10,767 nucleotides of DNA. It comes from Thermoplasmatota archaeon (GTDB lineage: Archaea > Thermoplasmatota > Thermoplasmata > Thermoplasmatales > Thermoplasmataceae). The translations under genes and the position numbers were made by a program. The stretch covers positions 1 through 10,767 of the forward strand of contig JAMDCG010000085.1 in the NCBI GenBank assembly GCA_023489425.1, given 5' to 3'. Shown piece after piece: positions 6,235-10,767 of the stretch; the stretch's first letter is position 1; each line of letters starts with the position of its first letter. Below the pieces are notes generated by a model. That model saw only the letters and a program-made list of their open reading frames with translations, searched no databases and was not told the DNA's origin.

Positions 6235-7198
6235 TCAATACCCTTCCGTCTCTTGGTTTCCCAAAATAAACCAGTGCATCTTTAAGTTCATCGTGCTTAA
6301 AGATTCGATCTATTTTAACCTTCAGTTTTCTCTCTGAAGCCAGGTCAATCAGTTCCTTCATGTCTTTCCTGCTTCCACCTGTTGATCCCATAATACTCAA
6401 TTCATTTGTATATATCCTGCCTATGTCTATTGTGGTCTCCCGACCGTTCAGCACTCCAAATGTTATGAGCTTTCCCCTCTTCTGAACATGGGCAAGAGAC
6501 TTTGAGAACAGCTCGCCACCAAGTGGATTGATCACTACATCTGCTTTGAAATTCTCTGGAATTTTTTCAGCCTGAAATGTTTCTGTGGCTCCGTATTCAT
6601 CAAGATAACCCTTTGTGGATACTGCAAAAACTTTCATGCCCATAATGTTTGCTAGCTGCATAGCAAATATACCAGTGTTTCCTGAAGCACCATATACCAT
6701 CAATGACTGGCCTGCCCTTGCCCCTGCCTCCCTGAGTGCATGATATGGTGTCATTGCTGCTATCGGAAAGGAAACAGCAACCTCATCTGAAATCATATCA
6801 GGTACCCGGAATAGATTTTCTTCCCTGATCAAAAGGGTTTCTGCAAATCCACCATTACTAACCACCCCGTAAATACCCCCGTTAGGGCACAGGTATTCCC
6901 TTCCGGATATGCAGTATTCGCATGTTCCATCATATATCCTGTTGTATACAACAACACGATCCCCTTTCTTGAATTTGCCGTTATCCTCCTTCACCACGGC
7001 TAGTATCTCTGAACCCGGTATGTGTGGCATTGGCTGGATACCATACAGAACCTTTCCTGCTATAACGTTATAATCCAGCGGGTTAATTCCTGCCATTACT
7101 GGACTTACCTTGACGAAACCTTTTGTAGAAGATGGTTCCTTAACCTCCTTTATCTCAATATTCTCGATTCCAAATTTATCCATAACATATGCTTTCAT
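6224..7198 (-). CDS. MDR-superfamily oxidoreductase (alcohol dehydrogenase / quinone oxidoreductase-like)
   Basis: Medium-chain dehydrogenase/reductase with an N-terminal GroES-like domain and a C-terminal NAD(P)-binding Rossmann domain. Numbering here is from an upstream in-frame ATG at 7213; subtract five for the chosen start. HIPGSE (64-69) keeps the His and Glu of the usual active site and GASGNTG (175-181) is the dinucleotide loop. The structural zinc lobe is D95-x2-C98-x2-C101-x7-C109, with an acidic residue replacing the first Cys, as in Sulfolobus alcohol dehydrogenase, which uses Glu. The catalytic-zinc Cys positions are replaced (GINPLDYN at 42-49 and PIAAMTPYHAL at 150-160), so a zinc-independent, quinone- or enoyl-reductase-like reaction is likelier than alcohol oxidation. 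The substrate cannot be told. Start 7198 (MKAYVMDKFG) is the usual family N-terminus and lies about 24 bases after a weak TATA-like AAATAGA; ATG 7213 would add MACKF. Confidence 0.88.
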   Translation of the reverse strand: MKAYVMDKFGIENIEIKEVKEPSSTKGFVKVSPVMAGINPLDYNVIAGKVLYGIQPMPHIPGSEILAVVKEDNGKFKKGDRVVVYNRIYDGTCEYCISGREYLCPNGGIYGVVSNGGFAETLLIREENLFRVPDMISDEVAVSFPIAAMTPYHALREAGARAGQSLMVYGASGNTGIFAMQLANIMGMKVFAVSTKGYLDEYGATETFQAEKIPENFKADVVINPLGGELFSKSLAHVQKRGKLITFGVLNGRETTIDIGRIYTNELSIMGSTGGSRKDMKELIDLASERKLKVKIDRIFKHDELKDALVYFGKPRDGRVLIRF

Positions 7199-7252
7199 GA
7201 ATTTACATGCCATACTTCTATTTCAACTTGTCAAAAACTTGCAGAGAGTAAA

Positions 7253-7271
7253 GTTTGTTTCCAAACGTTTG
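7253..7271. promoter_or_regulatory. Palindromic candidate operator between oxidoreductase and hemerythrin genes
   Basis: CAAACGTTTG at 7262-7271 is a perfect 10-base palindrome, and a third half-site GTTTG lies at 7253-7257, forming an inverted pair with CAAAC across four bases. The palindrome abuts the TATA-like element of the hemerythrin gene (about 7271-7279), so a bound protein could block or aid TBP/TFB loading. The divergent partner is a redox enzyme, which makes shared redox-responsive control a reasonable guess, but it is only a guess. Confidence 0.4.
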
Positions 7272-7295
7272 AATAGATAGGTATGATCCATTCAC

Positions 7296-7796
7296 ATGGA
7301 TGTTGTTGAAGTTCTCATGACTGAGCATAGTGCTATCAGGCACATTAGCAACAATTTCAAGTTTGATTCTGAATCCAGCGATTTTCAAGTTTTTGTTGAG
7401 TATCTGAAGAAATGCCATATTGAAATTGAGGAAAGAGTTTTTGTTCCTGTGATAAAGGATGTTTATGATGGAAAGAAAATGGATCTGATAAGAAATGTTG
7501 ACAGGATAATGGCAGATCACAGATTACTGGAGACTCTTGCCTCCAATATAATAAAATGGAAAGATGAAGAGAATTTTGATATTCTGAAAACAAGGGTTCC
7601 ACTTTTCTTCAAACTGTTGCAGGATCATAACAACAGTGAAGAGGATTCCCTGTTCACTTACTGGAAGGATATTGAAGATAATGTAAAGAAGAATACTATG
7701 ACAGAAGTGGGAAACATAATTGAAAGCTTTGGATTGGGATCATATTCCACGATAACTGGGATTTCTAAGGATTTTTTTTCATATGTCTTCAGATGA
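7296..7796 (+). CDS. Hemerythrin-like (HHE domain) protein
   Basis: Hemerythrin domains bind a non-haem di-iron centre in a four-helix bundle and carry, sense or detoxify O2, NO or peroxide. The ligand pattern is complete: His11 (TEHSAIRH), His41-x3-Glu45 (HIEIEERVF), His75 (MADHRLLE) and His111-x3-Glu115 (HNNSEEDSLF), at the spacing of the HHE family. No signal peptide or membrane helix is seen, so a cytoplasmic protein is expected. The 166 aa length is one HHE domain (about residues 1-130) plus a short tail without recognisable motifs. ATG 7296 lies about 22 bases after a TATA-like GAATAGATA and the frame starts directly with the first helix. In an aerobic, iron-rich acidophile such a protein would suit O2 or iron sensing, but no output domain is fused. 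It is divergently transcribed from the MDR oxidoreductase. Confidence 0.9.
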   Translation: MDVVEVLMTEHSAIRHISNNFKFDSESSDFQVFVEYLKKCHIEIEERVFVPVIKDVYDGKKMDLIRNVDRIMADHRLLETLASNIIKWKDEENFDILKTRVPLFFKLLQDHNNSEEDSLFTYWKDIEDNVKKNTMTEVGNIIESFGLGSYSTITGISKDFFSYVFR

Positions 7797-7847
7797 TTCT
7801 GGATGAGAAACAAAACCTGTAAGAAAAGAAAATCAAAATACTGCAAA

Positions 7848-7859
7848 AATGTAAATAGC
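7848..7859 (+). promoter_or_regulatory. TATA element for the anchored small protein
   Basis: AAATGTAAATAG is centred about 30 bases before ATG 7885, giving a leader of only a few bases. Confidence 0.45.
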
Positions 7860-7884
7860 CAGAACAAATTTCTTTTCGCTTGGA

Positions 7885-8322
7885 ATGAAACCGCTTGAAG
7901 TAGAAAGACCATGGATAAGAAGAAGGCTTGGGTTGAAGGTTTTTGGTTCAGTTATAGTAGTTTTTATCATTGCCTTCGCAATTCTTGCAGTACTTGGTTT
8001 TTATAATGGCGGAACTGTAAATATCCAGAGTATAAGTGTAAGTTTTTCGGATAAGAAAATCAAGACATATTCCTATGCATATGGCAAGGATACATTTTCT
8101 ACAGGAAAAAAAATGGTTCTTGATATTCAACTTAAGGATAATGGAATCAGCACCACTGTTGATATAACAGGGGTAGTATCAATGACTTCAGGATTTACTG
8201 CTGCGCTCGAACAATCTAGTTACCAGTTGACAGGACCAGGTGGAACCATACCAATAATTGTGACAATGCCATCTCACAATTACGCAGGCAACCTTTCTCT
8301 GGAGTTCATAACATCATCCTGA
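7885..8322 (+). CDS. Membrane-anchored extracytoplasmic small protein (145 aa)
   Basis: I do not recognise a named family. Residues 1-17 are cytoplasmic and basic (ERPWIRRRLGLK), residues 18-39 form one hydrophobic helix, and the rest (about 43-145) is a polar, beta-strand-rich domain with few charges, ending with TITVTMP-like strands and LSLEF. The topology is therefore N-in/C-out with a small exported beta domain. There is no signal-peptidase site after the helix and no class III (archaellin/pilin) processing motif, so it should stay anchored. One sequon (NLS, 136-138) lies in the exported part. No Cys, lipobox or metal-binding motif is visible. It stands alone between the hemerythrin gene and a convergent DUF5680 gene whose stop is eight bases away. 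A role in the envelope or as an accessory subunit of a membrane complex is possible but unproven. Confidence 0.78.
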   Translation: MKPLEVERPWIRRRLGLKVFGSVIVVFIIAFAILAVLGFYNGGTVNIQSISVSFSDKKIKTYSYAYGKDTFSTGKKMVLDIQLKDNGISTTVDITGVVSMTSGFTAALEQSSYQLTGPGGTIPIIVTMPSHNYAGNLSLEFITSS

Positions 8323-8330
8323 CATTCTCC

Positions 8331-8786
8331 TTATTCTATGAAGCCGCCGGAATAGTGTAATTCGTACACCAGATTTTCCCCGTGCTCTATTGTTTCGTAT
8401 CCGAGGAAGTGTCCAAGATCTCCTTCTGTAAGATTCTTATATACAAACCTGCTGTTGGAAAAGAATTCCTTTCCCCTTAATGGGAGGTCCGCAGGAACTC
8501 TTTTCAGTGCATCCCTTAGGAAGTCATACACCTCCTTAGTTCCGTAGTTGTCGTCCATTAGGCCACCTGAATATACCATTCCCCACTGGGGGACATTGCC
8601 TTCAATAATAAGTTCCTGCCCGATAAAGTACAGTGAACCGGAGTATATATCCATATATTTCATCCTTCCCTTTTCGTAAGTGAACTCCTTTGTGCCCTTG
8701 ATTGCCCCTGGCAGATACGAAACTCCTGAAGAGTAACCCTTTGTTTTAGCCTCAACCAGAAACGAAGCATAATCGGTATCTTCCAT
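8331..8786 (-). CDS. DUF5680-type protein (151 aa)
   Basis: The sequence matches what I remember of the DUF5680 family, found in archaea and bacteria and without a known function. Family-like landmarks: an N-terminal SFLVEAKTKGYSSG (8-21), KEFTYEKGRMKYMDIYSGS (33-51), the aromatic PQWGMVYSGGLMDD (66-79), a helix TKEVYDFLRDALKRVP (83-98), LRGKEFF (103-109) and the closing LVYELHYSGG (139-148). The whole length is one domain with no signal peptide or membrane segment. The repeated YxGG/YSGG strands suggest a compact antiparallel sheet. The start is supported by a TATA element about 26 bases upstream. It is an orphan gene here, convergent with the anchored small protein and downstream of the broken methyltransferase in the same direction; nothing in the context reveals its role. 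Confidence 0.85.
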   Translation of the reverse strand: MEDTDYASFLVEAKTKGYSSGVSYLPGAIKGTKEFTYEKGRMKYMDIYSGSLYFIGQELIIEGNVPQWGMVYSGGLMDDNYGTKEVYDFLRDALKRVPADLPLRGKEFFSNSRFVYKNLTEGDLGHFLGYETIEHGENLVYELHYSGGFIE

Positions 8787-8806
8787 TTTAGGTAATTGAG
8801 AACATA

Positions 8807-8817
8807 GAAATAAAAGT
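8807..8817 (-). promoter_or_regulatory. TATA element for the DUF5680 gene
   Basis: Minus-strand ACTTTTATTTC is centred about 26 bases upstream of ATG 8786; the transcript is expected to be leaderless. Confidence 0.5.
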
Positions 8818-8932
8818 TTTATAGTTTCTTTTTAACCACCGGTCCGTTCCAATTTCAGTTAAGGTCAGAACTGTATTTTGCAGTCTTTTGTTATTCAACC
8901 TGGCCTACTGCCATAAAAACTTCGCTTATTCA

Positions 8933-9510
8933 TCATTTTCTAAGAACCAGGATAGAATACTGTTCCGGCATATTCCTGATATTTTCCTTCACCTTTACTA
9001 TTGAAAACAATTCCTTCAGGAACTCCCTATCGCTCCCTTTCATGAAAAAGTCACCTACTATGAAATACCCATCTTTCCTTAAAATTTCAAAAATGTTAGA
9101 ATATGCTTTGAATCTTTCCCCGCCCAGATTATGCAATACAAGACTGGATACACAAAGATCGATGCTGTCCGCTGGTAATACAGGTTTTCGTAGATCAGAA
9201 CGGAAAAAGTTTACTCTACTTTCCAATCCAACTGCCTCCATGTTTTCAATTGCCCTTTTCATATTTCCCTCCGGTAGACTGGATGTGCCAAAAAGATCAA
9301 CTCCTGTTACTTTGGCATTCTTGAAAAAGAAAGCGGAACTTCACACAGGTATCCCAGTCCGCATCCTGCATCTAAAATCCAATTGACAGTGTCTGTTCTG
9401 TCCATAATTTCAAACATCTCATAGAATGCTTTCCTTAATTCTTTTCTAATGTTCTCAGATTGCCCTGGTGATGTGTGGTGATATGTGCCATAATTTGGAG
9501 AAATGGTCAT
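8933..9510 (-). pseudogene. Class I SAM-dependent methyltransferase, broken by a one-base frameshift
   Basis: Two adjacent minus-strand frames are halves of one Rossmann-fold methyltransferase. The first ends at 9307 and carries motif I (WILDAGCGLGYLC, the SAM-binding glycine loop). The second, open to the TGA at 8933, carries the acidic strand KVTGVDLF, the NFFRSDL strand, DSIDLCVSSLVLHNL (motif IV-like) and the RKDGYFIVGDFF hairpin. Adding one base to the A5 run at 9324-9328 (T5 in the gene) joins them as CEVPLSFFKNAKVTGVDLF and gives 192 aa from ATG 9510. A second start at 9585 in the same frame would add 25 residues; 9510 is preferred because CATATATTTC lies about 23 bases upstream of it and MTISPNYGTYHHTSPG reads like a natural N-terminus. 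The substrate is unknown. The indel could be a sequencing error in a homopolymer, a recent mutation, or much less likely a recoding site. Confidence 0.82.
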
Positions 9511-9527
9511 TTTCAAATAATCTGAAT

Positions 9528-9538
9528 GAAATATATGA
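9528..9538 (-). promoter_or_regulatory. TATA element for the methyltransferase (supports start at 9510)
   Basis: Minus-strand CATATATTTCA is centred about 23 bases upstream of ATG 9510. A second element (AAATATTTTATG, near 9592-9603) is too close to ATG 9585 for a leaderless start there, so the start remains somewhat open. Confidence 0.4.
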
Positions 9539-9697
9539 CTTTTATCCTGCAATTTTTGGCTGAGCACTGCATGACAGACATTCATAGAAGCATAAAATAT
9601 TTGAAAAAGAAGTCCTGTTCACGGAATAGCATTTCTGAAAAATACTTATATTTCACTTAAAAATATTATATCTACTTGAAATTATGAAAAATTAGAT

Positions 9698-10090
9698 TCA
9701 CTGAGTGGCTATTGTTTGCAATTCATTCAGCAATTCCTTTTCTACGTGATCTGACCATGCAATTTCAGGAATATCAATAACGATGAATATTTCTGACAGC
9801 AGAATCACCTCAATTGCTGTAATAGTTATATCTCCCAGCAGTCTCCCGACTCCAACGTTAACCTTTACCTGGCCGCCTGATTCAGCTGTGAATACAAATG
9901 TCAATGCTCTATCCGCTGCTATGAGACCCCTCAGTATTCCAAATTTCTGGGCCTGAAGGATTGCCTTATCCTGCTGTACGTTACTCTGTACTTTCCAGCC
10001 GTCATTTATCAGGTAAGCTGTAAATGATTTTATGATCTCATCAAGACTTTTTGTAGTTTCCAGAATTCTTTCTTTTTTGAATATTTCCAT
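9698..10090 (-). CDS. Conserved-looking hypothetical protein (130 aa)
   Basis: I cannot name a family. Residues 1-50 look like a small alpha/beta unit: a basic strand (MEIFKKERIL), a helix (SLDEIIKSFTAYLINDGW, 15-32), then strands VQSNVQQ and AILQAQK. Next come FGILRGLIAADRALTFVFTA (50-69), a Gly/Val-rich strand GGQVKVNVGVG (72-82), a long hydrophobic stretch at about 88-110 (ITAIEVILLSEIFIVIDIPE) and a C-terminal helix SDHVEKELLNELQTIA (113-128). The hydrophobic stretch contains Glu, so it may be buried or membrane-associated rather than a true transmembrane helix. Short archaeal and bacterial proteins with the pattern strand-helix-GWxVQ-strand then a sheet with a hydrophobic hairpin exist as uncharacterised families, and this resembles them. 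TATA lies about 25 bases upstream of ATG 10090. It is divergent from the duplicated-module membrane protein. Confidence 0.78.
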   Translation of the reverse strand: MEIFKKERILETTKSLDEIIKSFTAYLINDGWKVQSNVQQDKAILQAQKFGILRGLIAADRALTFVFTAESGGQVKVNVGVGRLLGDITITAIEVILLSEIFIVIDIPEIAWSDHVEKELLNELQTIATQ

Positions 10091-10109
10091 GGGCTTTAAA
10101 TCAAAACAT

Positions 10110-10120
10110 CCTATAAAAGC
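10110..10120 (-). promoter_or_regulatory. TATA element for the 130-aa hypothetical protein
   Basis: Minus-strand GCTTTTATAGG is centred about 25 bases upstream of ATG 10090. Confidence 0.55.
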
Positions 10121-10197
10121 TATATCCTATTAAAACCAATTTTAACAGATAATAAATATAATTAAACATAATGTTATGTGAATTCGATCTGTGAATC

Positions 10198-10605
10198 ATG
10201 GTTACTGAAAATATAAACTTCAGGGAATGGGAAAAACTGTTCATGAAAGGCAAAACCTCTGCAACATATCTAGCTGTAATTTCATTTGCACTCTTCGCAG
10301 TTGCAATACTCTACTCAAGAATATTTCTATTTTACTTTATCATATCTGAAATCGGTGCTTTCACCGCCTTCGGTGTTCTTGTGGACTATGTTTCCCATCT
10401 TTTCAATGATGAATGGAAATCACCGGTCGATAGGGAGGGATGGATTCAACAGTTCAAGAATGGCAGAACGCACGATACATACGGGTTAATAATACAGATT
10501 GCCTGCTTTACCATATGTGGTTTCAAATTTCCACTGGCATTTGCAGCAATCCTTTCACTTATACCCCAGATATATATTGTATACAAACTCAAGTTCTATC
10601 ACTAA
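10198..10605 (+). CDS. Small membrane protein made of two copies of one module (135 aa)
   Basis: Not a family I recognise. The protein has hydrophobic helices at about 23-39, 42-62, 95-108 and 111-129, each pair preceded by an amphipathic segment. The two segments align at an offset of 71 residues: EWEKLFMKGKTSATY (10-24) and GWIQQFKNGRTHDTY (81-95), sharing W, F, G, K/R, T, T and Y at the same positions. The protein therefore looks like an internal duplication of an amphipathic helix plus two membrane helices. The basic/aromatic segments probably lie on the cytoplasmic membrane face. No catalytic motif is visible. TATA-like AATAAATATAATTAAAC (10147-10163) lies upstream. The gene beginning at 10694 in the same direction may start with a related segment, suggesting a small local family. 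Confidence 0.8.
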   Translation: MVTENINFREWEKLFMKGKTSATYLAVISFALFAVAILYSRIFLFYFIISEIGAFTAFGVLVDYVSHLFNDEWKSPVDREGWIQQFKNGRTHDTYGLIIQIACFTICGFKFPLAFAAILSLIPQIYIVYKLKFYH

Positions 10606-10658
10606 TAATTTATAATAATCATGAACTTATTGCTTCATGCCATTTCTACCCTGTAAAA

Positions 10659-10671
10659 CATTATAAATACG
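10659..10671 (+). promoter_or_regulatory. TATA element for the right-edge gene
   Basis: CATTATAAATACG is centred about 28 bases before ATG 10694, and too close to the in-frame ATG at 10682, so it selects 10694 as the start. Confidence 0.55.
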
Positions 10672-10693
10672 TGATTTGTTTATGATTGACATT

Positions 10694-10767
10694 ATGACTG
10701 AACTGAATTTTGAAGTAATGAATAGGGAAGTGAAAGAATTTGCAAGGGGGCAAACAGATATTTTCAA
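10694..10767 (+). CDS. Start of a gene running off the right edge, possible paralog of the preceding membrane protein
   Basis: Only 24 codons are visible, open to the window end: MTELNFEVMNREVKEFARGQ then TDIF. The F-x2-G-Q-T core (KEFARGQTDIF) lines up with the F-x2-G-[KR]-T core of both modules of the preceding protein (LFMKGKTSATY and QFKNGRTHDTY), and the N-terminal TELNF resembles TENINF. This suggests tandem paralogs, but the match is short and the W is absent. A good TATA box and leaderless spacing support it as a real gene. Confidence 0.55.
   Translation, partial: MTELNFEVMNREVKEFARGQTDIF

Noticed and set aside
7218..7602. Minus-strand ORFs of 100 and 81 aa
   Set aside because: They are antisense to the hemerythrin gene, whose full set of iron ligands shows that the plus frame is the real one.
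8926..8942. ATGATGA on the minus strand with CTGA motifs further on, like a C/D box sRNA
   Set aside because: The distance between boxes is too long, no convincing D'/C' pair or terminal stem is present, and the first box overlaps the methyltransferase stop codon; chance in AT-rich DNA is likelier.
9324..9328. Programmed -1 frameshift site in the methyltransferase
   Set aside because: The T5 run lacks an X-XXY-YYZ slippery heptamer in the reading frame, and no stem-loop or pseudoknot was evident downstream; an indel is simpler.
1..10767. CRISPR arrays, tRNAs, insertion sequences, integrases or a defence island
   Set aside because: No regularly spaced repeats, no tRNA T-loop with a matching fold, no transposase or integrase motifs and no terminal inverted repeats were seen; the window looks like ordinary chromosomal DNA.

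Overview
The window reads as chromosomal DNA from an archaeon, most likely a member of the Thermoplasmatales (the Ferroplasma / Acidiplasma / Cuniculiplasma / Thermoplasma neighbourhood). The evidence is an archaeal-type RNase P RNA, AT-rich TATA boxes placed about 22-30 bases upstream of most start codons (leaderless mRNAs), single-gene transcription units in alternating orientation, a non-oxidative pentose-phosphate epimerase, and a Sec-secreted protein rich in N-glycosylation sequons. The order-level assignment is inference from gene content and style; no tRNA, rRNA, CRISPR array, insertion sequence or integrase was seen.

Layout, left to right. The first 1170 bases are the N-terminal 390 codons of a large secreted protein on the minus strand that runs off the left edge. 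Next, on the plus strand, come the RNase P RNA gene (rnpB, 1362-1681), a 63-residue zinc-finger-like protein and a family 2 glycosyltransferase whose start lies inside the zinc-finger gene. On the minus strand follow a four-helix membrane protein (tail to tail with the glycosyltransferase), an ABC1/UbiB-family atypical kinase with two C-terminal membrane helices, and a helical protein with a ferritin-like look but no clear metal ligands. Ribulose-phosphate 3-epimerase (plus) converges on an MDR-family oxidoreductase (minus), which is divergent from a hemerythrin-like protein (plus). Then come a membrane-anchored beta-rich small protein (plus), a DUF5680-type protein (minus), a SAM methyltransferase broken by a one-base frameshift (minus), a conserved-looking hypothetical protein (minus), a small membrane protein built from an internal duplication (plus) and, at the right edge, the start of a gene that may be its paralog.

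The genes mostly act separately: housekeeping RNA processing, surface glycan and secreted protein functions, quinone/isoprenoid-lipid or redox-related proteins (UbiB, MDR oxidoreductase, hemerythrin), and central carbon metabolism. There is no obvious multi-gene defence or biosynthetic operon. The most useful second-look items are the duplicated W-x3-F-x2-G-[KR]-T-x2-T-Y membrane module at the right edge, two palindromes overlapping promoters, the frameshifted methyltransferase, the nested start of the glycosyltransferase, and the sequon-rich secreted protein.
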